Positions 1-6,210 of a stretch of DNA of 7,903 bases are shown piece after piece. This DNA is from Hodarchaeum sp048939725. GTDB taxonomy: Archaea > Asgardarchaeota > Heimdallarchaeia > Hodarchaeales > Hodarchaeaceae. Position 1 is the stretch's first letter. Each line of letters starts with the position of its first letter. Position numbers and translations under genes: made by a program. Under the pieces are notes generated by a model. It was not told where the DNA came from. It saw only the letters and a list, made by a program, of their open reading frames with translations, and made no database searches. The stretch lies in the NCBI GenBank assembly GCA_048939725.1, contig JBHLPG010000177.1, positions 1-7,903 on the forward strand, in the 5' to 3' direction.

Positions 1-51
1 TTATCAACCTACTCGGATTCTTTTCGGTTGGCAGCGTGTGAATGAAATTGG
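1..51 (+). repeat. Direct repeat, copy 1 (51 bp, exact)
   Basis: This copy is identical over all 51 bases to 651-701, in the same orientation, with an offset of exactly 650 bases. Identity ends sharply at base 52 (T here, A in the other copy). The repeat begins at the window edge, so its true left boundary is unknown. Confidence 0.95.
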
Positions 52-64
52 TTTTTTTGCTTGA
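1..64 (+). pseudogene. Truncated 5' fragment of the iron-type alcohol dehydrogenase gene (partial at window edge)
   Basis: Bases 1-51 are identical to bases 651-701, which lie inside the start of the intact alcohol dehydrogenase gene. Read in the dehydrogenase frame (codons from base 2), the fragment encodes YQPTRILFGWQRVNEIG, then three unrelated residues (FFA), and stops at TGA 62-64. It therefore cannot make an enzyme. The left end is cut by the window, so an upstream start codon or a longer copy may exist outside. It is either a remnant of a partial duplication of the dehydrogenase 5' end or an assembly artefact at a contig end. The perfect identity means it is either very recent or artificial. 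Confidence 0.6.
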
Positions 65-146
65 AAGTTGCAACAAGAAAAATGAATTATTTCCATCGAC
101 TAACTCAATAACCAAATAAGGTATTAGATCAGTCTTTTTGTGAAAA

Positions 147-154
147 AATTTAAA
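147..154 (+). promoter_or_regulatory. Possible TATA element for the 102-residue membrane protein
   Basis: The A/T-only run AATTTAAA resembles an archaeal box A. It lies about 50 bases before the start codon at 200, which would allow a short leader carrying the ribosome binding site at 188-192. A small inverted repeat (AGGGA at 154-158, TCCCT at 162-166) follows directly. The match is weak and A/T-rich spacers produce such runs by chance. Confidence 0.3.
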
Positions 155-199
155 GGGATTCTCCCTATTAATAATGAAGAATCTCAAAGGGGAATATAA

Positions 200-508
200 A
201 TGTCTTTTATCAAAGAAAAATTGGATGAATTGGATGCTTCATGGAAAATTGCGTTTAAAAAATCATTACTTGTATTCGGGTGTTATCTTGGAGTCTTAAT
301 TATCTGTAATATACTACTAATGGGATTATTTATAGTTCTTTATATTTTGAATCCATTTATTCCGCAAGAGATGACGTCTATGTTCTTCAACGACGTTATG
401 TTCCGTTTTATTCTAATCTATGTTCCTCTCCTTGGCTTGTTCACTGGTTTGTTTAAAGCACTATTAGACATATTGACATTGACAAGAGAGGAAGTTCCAT
501 CTTCTTAA
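200..508 (+). CDS. Small two-helix membrane protein, unknown function
   Basis: This gene encodes 102 residues. A charged amphipathic N-terminus (residues 1-21, rich in K, E and D) is followed by a long hydrophobic segment at about 22-51 and a second at about 68-91. They are joined by a loop containing a P-F-I-P turn, and the protein ends in a short polar tail (TREEVPSS). It should sit in the cytoplasmic membrane as a helical hairpin. No catalytic or metal-binding motif is visible and I do not recognise the family. The ATG at 200 is preceded by AGGGG at 188-192, 7 bases upstream, a good ribosome binding site. Base composition is low in G+C (18 of 60 on the line from 241), like most of the window. 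It lies between the duplicated dehydrogenase fragment and the intact gene, with no evidence of a functional link to either. Confidence 0.8.
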   Translation: MSFIKEKLDELDASWKIAFKKSLLVFGCYLGVLIICNILLMGLFIVLYILNPFIPQEMTSMFFNDVMFRFILIYVPLLGLFTGLFKALLDILTLTREEVPSS

Positions 509-620
509 GAATATATTTGGCCTTTGGAAAGCTTCTTTCAATAATTCTAGAAAATATGGTAAAGGCAGAGAGAGATCATAGACAATAATAAAGTATCCTT
601 GCTCAAAAATATAGAATTAT

Positions 621-626
621 GAGAGG
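621..626 (+). promoter_or_regulatory. Ribosome binding site that decides the alcohol dehydrogenase start
   Basis: GAGAGG stands 7 bases before the ATG at 634. The upstream in-frame ATG at 619 overlaps this site and has no comparable site of its own, so 634 is the preferred start. Confidence 0.75.
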
Positions 627-633
627 AAAAAGT

Positions 634-1800
634 ATGAGAAAATTCAATTATTATCAACCTACTCGGATTCTTTTCGGTTGGCAGCGTGTGAATGAAATTG
701 GAAAAGAGATTTCCCGTATTGGAAAGAAGTGTCTTCTTGTCACTGTTAAATCCTTTCCCGCCTTACAACCTGTATTTGACAAAGTAAAAAGATTGTGTCT
801 TGAAGCAGGAGTTGAGGTGACTCATTTTGATGGTGTTGTTCCCAATCCAGACATCTTTTGCGTTAAATTAGGTTCTGAAATGGCGGTTGAAAATAAAATT
901 GATGTTGTTTTAGGGATCGGTGGGGGTTCAAGTATTGATACTGCTAAAGCGGTGGCTGTTGGTGCCACTCATGAAGGAGAAGTGTGGGATTACCGTCTAG
1001 GACAGAAAAGAGTGGTAAAGAATCAAGTTCTTCCAATTATCGCTATCCCTACTACAGCAGGCACTGGATCCGAAGTCACACCAATGGCTGTAATAAAAAA
1101 TCCTGAGGAAAAGTTCAAGTCTGCACTTGCTGATTGGTCTCTAACCCCAAGGGTTAGTATTGTTGACCCTGAACTTACCCTGACCCTTCCACCGTATATT
1201 ACTGCAGCAACTGGTTTTGACGTTTTTTGTCATGCATTTGAAAGTTTTTTACATAAAAGAGCTTCAGATTATATCGATCTTCTCGCTTTAGAGGCAATAA
1301 GACGAGTGATTAATCATCTTCCAGTTGTTGTTAAAGATGGCTCAAACAAAGAGGCACGAGAAGCGATGTCATGGGCAAGCACCCTTGGGGGGATTTGTAT
1401 TACAAATGCGGGTACTACACTTGCCCATGGAATTGGTATGGCTATTGGAGGGCATGTTCCAGATGTATTGCATGGGGAAGTACTAGCAGCTATGTATCCT
1501 AAAGTTAATCAGTGGACGTGGAAACATGCAAAATCAAAATATGCAACTGTAGGTAGAATATTTAATCCTGATTTGAAAAATGAACCTGATGAAGTGGCAG
1601 CAGAAGAATCATGCAATGAAATAGATGAGTTTCTGAAAAAAATTGGTTTATGGCGTAATTTAAGGGAGATAAACGTGCCTGAAAAGCAACTAAAAGCAAT
1701 CGGGGCTGATACAATGAAACTCAAAAACTATACTGTTCATCCTAAAGTCCCAACCCTTTTAGAAATAAACAATCTTATTTTAGCGAGCTATGATAAGTAA
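634..1800 (+). CDS. Iron-type (group III) alcohol dehydrogenase
   Basis: This gene encodes 388 residues, a normal length for the iron-activated NAD(P)-dependent alcohol dehydrogenase family, which interconverts alcohols with aldehydes or ketones in the cytoplasm. The N-terminal nucleotide-binding half shows GIGGGSSIDTAKA at 94-106 and TTAGTGSEVT at 140-149, both family signatures. The metal site is complete: D196 and H200 (FDVFCH), H265 (LAHG) and H280 (LHGE), with H274 in between. The family ligand pattern is Asp-x3-His plus two later histidines, with D196 and H200 at the same numbers as I recall for E. coli FucO. Substrate cannot be read from sequence; butanol- or lactaldehyde-type activities are possible. 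The ATG at 619 would add five residues, but GAGAGG at 621-626 favours 634. A 51-base piece of this gene (651-701) is repeated at the window start. Confidence 0.95.
   Translation: MRKFNYYQPTRILFGWQRVNEIGKEISRIGKKCLLVTVKSFPALQPVFDKVKRLCLEAGVEVTHFDGVVPNPDIFCVKLGSEMAVENKIDVVLGIGGGSSIDTAKAVAVGATHEGEVWDYRLGQKRVVKNQVLPIIAIPTTAGTGSEVTPMAVIKNPEEKFKSALADWSLTPRVSIVDPELTLTLPPYITAATGFDVFCHAFESFLHKRASDYIDLLALEAIRRVINHLPVVVKDGSNKEAREAMSWASTLGGICITNAGTTLAHGIGMAIGGHVPDVLHGEVLAAMYPKVNQWTWKHAKSKYATVGRIFNPDLKNEPDEVAAEESCNEIDEFLKKIGLWRNLREINVPEKQLKAIGADTMKLKNYTVHPKVPTLLEINNLILASYDK
651..701 (+). repeat. Direct repeat, copy 2 (51 bp, inside alcohol dehydrogenase)
   Basis: This is the intact-gene copy of the 51-base sequence found at 1-51. 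It covers codons for about residues 7-23 of the dehydrogenase, from the YQPTRILFG segment on. It reads as normal coding sequence here, so this is the parental copy. Confidence 0.95.
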
Positions 1801-1887
1801 ATCATGATGATTGCAAGATGAACAGGACATCGATTTCTATCTAACTGAGTCTGTTGAATAATCCATCAGATATACTTACTCTTTCAT

Positions 1888-2097
1888 CTACCCCTCTTGA
1901 GTAACGTTGATACATGCTTGAACCACCGCCTGAACGAGGTGAATCCGTGCAGTGTGTGAAAGCATACTAATTGGTTCCCCAAACAACCCATCGAACGTTT
2001 CGAGGATAATTTGGAGCGCCTCCTCTTCCTGTGGAAGGAGGTACATTGTCGGATACTGCATGATTTTCTGATGGAATCGGGTTAGATCTAAGGGCAT
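1888..2097 (-). CDS. Small hypothetical protein (69 residues), atypical base composition
   Basis: This small, soluble, probably all-helical protein has a polar start (MPLDLTRFHQKIM), an acidic helix around residues 23-40 (PQEEEALQIILETFDGL) and a C-terminal helix around 48-66. It has no signal peptide, membrane segment, cysteine motif or recognisable domain, and I do not know its family. The start is well supported: on the minus strand AGGAGAAGG lies 8-12 bases before the ATG, and an archaeal-type TATA element lies about 80 bases upstream. Its G+C is about 50% on the line from 1981, well above the neighbouring genes (about 30-37%) and similar to the ATPase at the right end, so it may be acquired. 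It converges with the dehydrogenase gene, whose stop is 87 bases away. A fragment of a larger lost gene is an alternative. Confidence 0.6.
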   Translation of the reverse strand: MPLDLTRFHQKIMQYPTMYLLPQEEEALQIILETFDGLFGEPISMLSHTARIHLVQAVVQACINVTQEG

Positions 2098-2171
2098 CGA
2101 TAAAGCCTTCTCCTATCGTTGACTACAAGTAGTGCCATACTGGAAAGGTTTATTAGTCTGAAAATTTAGGA

Positions 2172-2179
2172 TATATAAA
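2172..2179 (-). promoter_or_regulatory. TATA box, probably for the 69-residue gene
   Basis: The minus strand reads TTTATATA here, matching the archaeal box A consensus closely. Transcription would start about 25 bases further on, near 2145-2150, leaving a leader of about 50 bases that includes the AGGAGAAGG ribosome binding site. The plus strand reads TATATAAA with a purine-rich AGGA before it, so rightward use toward the gene at 2328 is also possible. Confidence 0.5.
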
Positions 2180-2265
2180 GGGTGATGGATAATACCTGAA
2201 TGATTACGTCATCGTATGCCATGGGGTTGTGTCAACTAAGAAAGTTCTTTTCTGACCTGACAGAA

Positions 2266-2297
2266 CCCCCTCCCTCCCCCCAACTTCAATCACCCCC
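2266..2297 (-). other. G-quadruplex-like tract on the minus strand
   Basis: The plus strand carries C5 (2266-2270), T, C3 (2272-2274), T, C6 (2276-2281), 11 mixed bases, then C5 (2293-2297). The minus strand therefore has four guanine runs of 5, 6, 3 and 5 with loops of 11, 1 and 1 bases, enough for a three-layer quadruplex. It stands out strongly in an otherwise A/T-rich spacer and lies just before a small membrane protein gene. Whether it folds or does anything is unknown. Confidence 0.55.
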
Positions 2298-2327
2298 AGA
2301 ATATGTCTTTAAATAATAGTGGGGTTC

Positions 2328-2489
2328 ATGAAAACCGCGAATTATACCAATAGACAGATATGGTTTTTTTCGCTTGTCAATGGGTTTTTTGCTGGATTCG
2401 GACTTTATTTTGGTGGTGGGGATATAATCTATGGAGTATTTGGATTTATCTTCTTTTTCTATGTGACTCGTCGAATTGCCATCAATTGA
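2328..2489 (+). CDS. 53-residue membrane hairpin protein, unknown function
   Basis: This short open frame encodes 53 residues with a clear membrane-protein pattern. A polar, positively charged N-terminus (MKTANYTNRQ) is followed by a hydrophobic helix at about 11-28, a glycine-rich turn (GGGD, 29-32), a second hydrophobic helix at about 33-46, and a basic end (TRRIAIN). Both ends carry positive charge, which by the positive-inside rule places them in the cytoplasm. The start is ATG 2328 with a G-rich GTGGGG just upstream; GTG 2319 is an in-frame alternative bounded by a stop at 2310-2312. The next gene follows closely, so the two may be co-transcribed. I do not recognise the family. It is short enough that automatic gene callers may miss it. 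Confidence 0.65.
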   Translation: MKTANYTNRQIWFFSLVNGFFAGFGLYFGGGDIIYGVFGFIFFFYVTRRIAIN

Positions 2490-2514
2490 GAGGTATGATG
2501 GTTGTTTATCAGTC

Positions 2515-2769
2515 ATGAAAAGACAGCACACATTCTATCAGATACAATCTATACCAGGTAATCATTACACTCTCTATAGTAAGGAATTACCATACAAGAG
2601 TTTAACAGAGATAACCTTTAGAGAAGATATTGTTACATCTGAAACAGCAACGTATCTTTCATCTGGAGGAAACATCACGTTTTATTTAGAAAATTTCATT
2701 ACTCTCAAGTGGGCGGGGAGACATCTTTCCCAAATAAGTGGCCCAGTTCAAACAGTCACAATCCCTTGA
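2515..2769 (+). CDS. Hypothetical protein (84 residues), start uncertain
   Basis: The open frame begins MKRQHTFYQIQSIPGNHYTL and is rich in beta-forming and polar residues. It has no membrane segment, cysteine pair or recognisable motif. Alternating hydrophobic residues suggest a small, mostly beta, soluble domain such as one that follows a PH-like or barrel pattern, but this is only an impression. ATG 2515 lies 25 bases after the stop of the 53-residue gene. A TTG at 2476 would extend it to 97 residues and overlap that gene by 14 bases. Neither start has a well-placed ribosome binding site: GAGAGG at 2488-2493 is 21 bases before 2515. Translation could be coupled, since a seven-codon frame from 2495 ends in a TGA overlapping this ATG. 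It is probably a gene but unproven. Confidence 0.5.
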   Translation: MKRQHTFYQIQSIPGNHYTLYSKELPYKSLTEITFREDIVTSETATYLSSGGNITFYLENFITLKWAGRHLSQISGPVQTVTIP

Positions 2770-2776
2770 AAGGGAT
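2761..2776 (+). repeat. Perfect inverted repeat across the stop codon
   Basis: ATCCCTT at 2761-2767 pairs with AAGGGAT at 2770-2776 around only two bases, so the real stem would have about five pairs. It spans the TGA of the 84-residue frame and is followed 18 bases later by a T8 run. It may help end transcription or stabilise the transcript end. Confidence 0.45.
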
Positions 2777-2793
2777 CTTTGCCTTCTTAGAAA

Positions 2794-2801
2794 TTTTTTT
2801 T
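2794..2801 (+). terminator. T-rich terminator after the 53/84-residue genes
   Basis: Eight thymines on the coding strand lie 25 bases past the stop at 2769, with a short inverted repeat upstream. Archaeal RNA polymerases commonly stop at U-runs, so this is a reasonable terminator separating these genes from the acetyltransferase. Confidence 0.5.
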
Positions 2802-2884
2802 AATTATCACTAGACAAATTTTCAAAACAGAAGAAGCTATACTGACCAATTTTCAGCCTTATAGCATTCTTTTATGGTGTTATT

Positions 2885-3643
2885 ATGGACTTAAAACAAA
2901 ATGTTTTATTTTATCAAGAACTAACAAATAATGCTTGGCCAGCCAAACAATATTCATTTTTTAATGGGTGGATTGTTCGTTTTTCACATGGGATGTTTGA
3001 TAGGGCGAATTCTGTTCTTCCAGTCTATTACTTTGGTCAAAATTGTAAAAATGATGTTCATTTAGTAGAGGAAATGTACCAGAAGAGACATCTTAACGTT
3101 ATTTTTCAAATCCCTGAATATACTTCACCAGATCATCTTGATAATGTCCTAGAAACTATGGATTACTTGGTTAAATCTCCAACAACAGTCATGATGAAAA
3201 CATTAACCCATAAGAACTCTTCTACTACTTCTCCTCAATGTACTGCACAAAAAGCTGATTTTACTAATACCTGGTTTAAAACATTCCAAACTTTCTCCAA
3301 TATGCCTATCGAAAAATATATCCAAATGGAAGCAATAATTCGTAGAATTTTCCCTGAAAAAGTCTTTTTTACAGTAAAAGAAGATGACCGAGATGTAGGG
3401 GTCACATTAGGCGTTGTAGAAAGACGTCACATGGGTATTTACTCGTTGTTGATTGATCCTATGAAGCGAAGACGATCATATGGTTTTTCTTTCATGCGTT
3501 TCATTGAAAATTGGTGTATAAACAACTCAATTCACAGTATTTATCTCCAAGTAGAGCAAAATAATCATCCTGCTTTAAACATGTATTCAAAACTAGGATA
3601 TAAAGAATTATACTCTTATCACTATCGTATTAAAGTCAATTAG
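2885..3643 (+). CDS. GNAT-family N-acetyltransferase
   Basis: This gene encodes 252 residues. The C-terminal half (about 130-250) is a GNAT fold that transfers an acetyl group from acetyl-CoA to an amine. Visible elements are the beta-4 strand IYSLLIDP ending at P192, the acetyl-CoA pyrophosphate loop RRRSYGFS at 195-202 (a variant of Q/R-x-x-G-x-G/A), and the closing segment NMYSKLGY at 232-239 with Y234 at the usual general-acid position. The N-terminal part has the pattern AWPA (17-20), NGWIVRFSHG (27-36) and RANSVLP (40-46). These match the extra domain of a two-domain GNAT subfamily found in bacteria and archaea, whose substrates are mostly unknown. It is cytoplasmic with no membrane segment. 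The ribosome binding site is weak, so translation from a short leader is possible. The substrate cannot be inferred. Confidence 0.9.
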   Translation: MDLKQNVLFYQELTNNAWPAKQYSFFNGWIVRFSHGMFDRANSVLPVYYFGQNCKNDVHLVEEMYQKRHLNVIFQIPEYTSPDHLDNVLETMDYLVKSPTTVMMKTLTHKNSSTTSPQCTAQKADFTNTWFKTFQTFSNMPIEKYIQMEAIIRRIFPEKVFFTVKEDDRDVGVTLGVVERRHMGIYSLLIDPMKRRRSYGFSFMRFIENWCINNSIHSIYLQVEQNNHPALNMYSKLGYKELYSYHYRIKVN

Positions 3644-3666
3644 AGGTTGAAACTGCTGTCTTTAGT

Positions 3667-3705
3667 TCTAGAATAGTTCGTGAAAGCGAGGTAACTTATT
3701 CTAGA
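3667..3705. repeat. Intergenic inverted repeat (9-bp arms)
   Basis: TCTAGAATA at 3667-3675 pairs perfectly with TATTCTAGA at 3697-3705. The stem continues as GTT (3676-3678) with AAC (3693-3695) after a one-base bulge. It lies 24 bases past the acetyltransferase stop and about 75 bases before the zinc-ribbon gene. It could be an RNA hairpin at a transcript end or a binding site for a dimeric regulator; no T-run follows it. Confidence 0.55.
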
Positions 3706-3778
3706 TCTAACGAAGAACATTTTCCAAGTGATGTGGATTTGTTGAAGTAATGCTTTTTAAACCCAAGGTAGTTTTAGT

Positions 3779-4117
3779 ATGACTATGAAGAAGAAAAATG
3801 GTTTAATTTGCCCCAATTGTTCCATAGAAATGGATTTTATTACTTTTTTAAAGGCACCTACCCCCTGGCACCTTAAATGCAACATATGTCAAACCAAGTT
3901 AAGATTAAAAAGATACCGAGGAGCAACCACCCTTTTCGCATTTATTCTTGGGATAGTTTTAGGGCTCCTCCTACTCTATCTATTCTTTTTGTTTATTAAT
4001 AACATTGGGTTCTTCTTCATATTTGGCGGTGTCTTTTTTATCTTCAGCATTGTTCTTTTTGAGATTATTGGATACACTCTTGCTAGAAAGTTCGATTTTG
4101 GTCTTGAAGTTCGGTAA
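3779..4117 (+). CDS. Zinc-ribbon membrane protein, unknown function
   Basis: This gene encodes 112 residues. The N-terminal cytoplasmic part carries two cysteine pairs, CPNC at 11-14 and CNIC at 34-37, forming a likely single-zinc ribbon with a PTPWHLKC stretch between. A basic linker (KLRLKRYRG, 40-48) leads into two hydrophobic helices at about 51-74 and 77-100, then a short charged tail. The layout, CxxC, about 19 residues, CxxC, then a membrane hairpin, resembles small membrane proteins widespread in bacteria and archaea that I recall by their cxxc-20-cxxc pattern; function is unknown. AAGGT at 3765-3769 lies 9 bases before ATG 3779; ATG 3785 is an in-frame alternative. A TATA-like TTTTTAAA is at 3754-3761. 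It converges on the TPR gene with only 25 bases between stops. Confidence 0.8.
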   Translation: MTMKKKNGLICPNCSIEMDFITFLKAPTPWHLKCNICQTKLRLKRYRGATTLFAFILGIVLGLLLLYLFFLFINNIGFFFIFGGVFFIFSIVLFEIIGYTLARKFDFGLEVR

Positions 4118-4142
4118 CGTCCTCCTATTGGAAGATGCTTTT

Positions 4143-5534
4143 CTATTTCATTAATCCCTTTAATTTTTGGGCTTCACGAACATACTCTTCCATCTGGGCA
4201 AATTCTATTCGTTGGGCGAGTGAGGAGTCACTCTGAATGAGTCCTTGCCACTTGGAATATTCCGTTTCAAAGCGTTCTCTCTCCTGCTCTACTTGTTTAA
4301 CTAATAAATTCAAATTCTTTTCGTTTGCCATTTGATACGCTTGGTCGAAATTTCTGAATGCACCTTGAAAATCTCCTTCTATCATGGCTAATTTTGCCTG
4401 TAACACTAATGCTTCTACTGTAATGTAAAATGATTTAGATAATTGTCCCATTTCCTCAAATTTTTGAAGAATTCCTTTAGCTTCTTGTAACACCTCTTTC
4501 TCCCCGAATATTTTCAATTCAATCAATAGGAGTTCACATAGCTGGGTCATTGCGATTAGTTTCATTTCCTGTGAGTCAGTTTCGCTGACAATTGTAGCCA
4601 AAATTTCTTGAGCTTTGAATTTGTCTTTGGCGCGAGGACTCATTTTTAGTATTAATGCCTCGGCTAAACGACTTTTGAGACTAAAGATTGCTTTTGGATT
4701 CTTCTCATGAAGGTCGTTCAACCTGACCAGGTATGTTTGAGCTTTAATCTGATCCTGTTGTGTAAAAGCGGACAACAGGAGATTAAATAAGACATCAGAA
4801 ATGAGTTGATTGTCTCCTATCGATTCCCATAAAGCGAGACTCCGTTCCAGATACTCAAAAGAAAGGTCTAATTCATCTTTTTGCCTGTAGAGACTACCTA
4901 TACTCAGTAACAAAAACGCAGTCCCGAGTGGATTTCCAACCTCATCATCCAGGTTTAAACATCTTTGATAATATCTGAGAGCATTGTCTATCTCGGCTTT
5001 ACCTGAGTAGGTAACACCAATATTGTGTAATATCGTTGTAATGAGATCTAGGCTTTTTGTTGTTTCAGCTAAAGTTAATCCTTTGTGATAGTACTCTAAA
5101 GCTTTATCTAAGTCCCCTTTATCTACTTCTACAAATCCTGCTTTCACATTATAGAATTTAGCTACCCAATATGCCCCTTGTTTTTGTTCTGCTAATGATA
5201 GCGATTGTAATATAGTATCTCCTTTGGTGATAACCTTTAAACCTTCTTTCTGACGATGCAGTCGACATAATGGGTATACCTGGGCAACTTTCAATCCTAA
5301 TGACAGTATTGGATTAATTGTGGGTGCTTCTGCTTCTACTTGTTGAGCCAGTTCTAAGGCTTTTTCACGCTCCCCAATCCGTTCTAAGGCTCTACTTTTA
5401 TAAATTAAGCATTCTACCCATTTATCTACGGTCATTGACAAGTCCTCCCACCTTTCACTCACTGGTGTCAAATAGTCCAAGACTTCTTGATACTTTCCGT
5501 GATCAAAAAGCTCATTTACCTGTGTCAGATCCAT
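4143..5534 (-). CDS. Tetratricopeptide-repeat (TPR) protein, Asgard type
   Basis: This gene encodes 463 residues, almost all helical. TPR-like helix pairs occur at about 40-73, 123-157 (GDLDKALEYYHKGLTLA is the clearest), 163-197, 203-237, 243-275 and 365-405. The segment about 287-340, with SRLAEALILK, KAQEIL and QLCELLLIELK, is a block I recall from the many large TPR proteins of Asgard archaea. Such repeats bind peptide partners and scaffold complexes; the partner is unknown. There is no signal peptide, membrane helix or enzyme domain, so it is probably a cytoplasmic adaptor. On the minus strand AAGGT lies just before the ATG, a good ribosome binding site. It begins 42 bases after the stop of the upstream membrane-protein gene on the same strand, so the pair is probably one operon and the membrane protein could be an anchor. 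Confidence 0.9.
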   Translation of the reverse strand: MDLTQVNELFDHGKYQEVLDYLTPVSERWEDLSMTVDKWVECLIYKSRALERIGEREKALELAQQVEAEAPTINPILSLGLKVAQVYPLCRLHRQKEGLKVITKGDTILQSLSLAEQKQGAYWVAKFYNVKAGFVEVDKGDLDKALEYYHKGLTLAETTKSLDLITTILHNIGVTYSGKAEIDNALRYYQRCLNLDDEVGNPLGTAFLLLSIGSLYRQKDELDLSFEYLERSLALWESIGDNQLISDVLFNLLLSAFTQQDQIKAQTYLVRLNDLHEKNPKAIFSLKSRLAEALILKMSPRAKDKFKAQEILATIVSETDSQEMKLIAMTQLCELLLIELKIFGEKEVLQEAKGILQKFEEMGQLSKSFYITVEALVLQAKLAMIEGDFQGAFRNFDQAYQMANEKNLNLLVKQVEQERERFETEYSKWQGLIQSDSSLAQRIEFAQMEEYVREAQKLKGLMK

Positions 5535-5576
5535 GGTTACCTTGCCGAGTCCTGCATTAACTCATAATAAAGATTT

Positions 5577-5942
5577 CTATCCAATAGGTTTTCCCTTAGA
5601 ATGAGGTTGAACACTCAGATCTTGGACTAGGTTATATATTCCTACAATTAAGAGGAAACCCGAAATTACATGAATGAACAACGAAACAATGTTTAGCAAT
5701 TGAGTAAATGCCACGAGATCACTACCAACGGGGAAAAGAAACATCATGGATAGAACATTAAATGTCAGCCATCCCAGATTGAGTGTTTCAGCAAGAATTA
5801 TGAAGATCAGTCCTTGATGTCTAGTACGAGAATATAACACCAAAACAAAGATAATTATGACTATAGAGACTGGAACATGGCCAAAAATAGACATATTTGC
5901 CATAATATCCAGCATTACACTTAATCCATTATTGTTTATCAT
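5577..5942 (-). CDS. Small multi-helix membrane protein, upstream of the TPR gene
   Basis: This gene encodes 121 residues with three hydrophobic segments at about 22-38, 44-71 and 77-104, the middle one perhaps long because of a G-W kink. A polar, proline- and lysine-containing tail (QPHSKGKPIG) follows. It is an integral membrane protein with no cysteine, histidine or charged motif inside the helices that would suggest an enzyme or transporter. I do not recognise the family. The minus strand shows GGAG about 9 bases before the ATG, supporting this start. It is the first gene of a probable two-gene unit with the TPR protein (42-base gap). It is transcribed away from the ATPase gene. Confidence 0.75.
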   Translation of the reverse strand: MINNNGLSVMLDIMANMSIFGHVPVSIVIIIFVLVLYSRTRHQGLIFIILAETLNLGWLTFNVLSMMFLFPVGSDLVAFTQLLNIVSLFIHVISGFLLIVGIYNLVQDLSVQPHSKGKPIG

Positions 5943-6097
5943 TTCTTTTTACTCCAAAATATTTTTTAAATCTGTTGGCGCTATAGATCGTACCTCTTGT
6001 CCTAAAAATTCAAATAGGAGTTTTAGTATTGAAAAATGAGTTTTCCCCTTCAATCTTCCACACCTTCCAGAAATCACTACTAGGTTACGAATTGGTG

Positions 6098-6106
6098 TAT
6101 AATAAA
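6098..6106 (+). promoter_or_regulatory. Possible TATA element for the ATPase gene
   Basis: TATAATAAA lies about 113 bases before the ATPase start codon. If used, transcription would begin near 6125-6130 and give a leader of about 90 bases. Its complement, TTTATTATA, could serve the opposite gene instead. Confidence 0.35.
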
Positions 6107-6204
6107 TGTTTACTCAAATTGTGATCTTGATCTGAATTTTCAGGAGTAAATAAGCCTATTTGGCATACCTAGGAAGAGTGACTCTTGGTTTGATTTCTTC
6201 TTTT

Positions 6205-6210
6205 GAGAGG
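6205..6210 (+). promoter_or_regulatory. Ribosome binding site of the ATPase gene
   Basis: GAGAGG lies 8 bases before ATG 6219, the same hexamer that precedes the alcohol dehydrogenase start. Because an in-frame stop (6204-6206) overlaps it, no earlier start is possible. Confidence 0.75.

Noticed and set aside
527..539. Short inverted repeat GAAAG-CTT-CTTTC after the 102-residue gene
   Set aside because: The stem has only five pairs, A/T-rich, with no following T-run; this is expected by chance.
1509..1724. 71-codon frame on the minus strand inside the alcohol dehydrogenase
   Set aside because: It is fully antisense to a well-supported enzyme, with no recognisable protein features.
2286..2531. 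81-codon minus-strand frame
   Set aside because: It is antisense to the 53-residue membrane gene and the start of the next frame. Its product is low-complexity and polar, and it runs through the guanine-rich tract at its end.
5318..5560. 80-codon plus-strand frame with a hydrophobic leucine-rich start
   Set aside because: It is antisense to the TPR gene. The leucine run is the complement of glutamate- and lysine-rich helix codons.
5857..6039. 60-codon plus-strand frame
   Set aside because: It mostly overlaps the start of the leftward membrane-protein gene and lacks a convincing ribosome binding site or domain.
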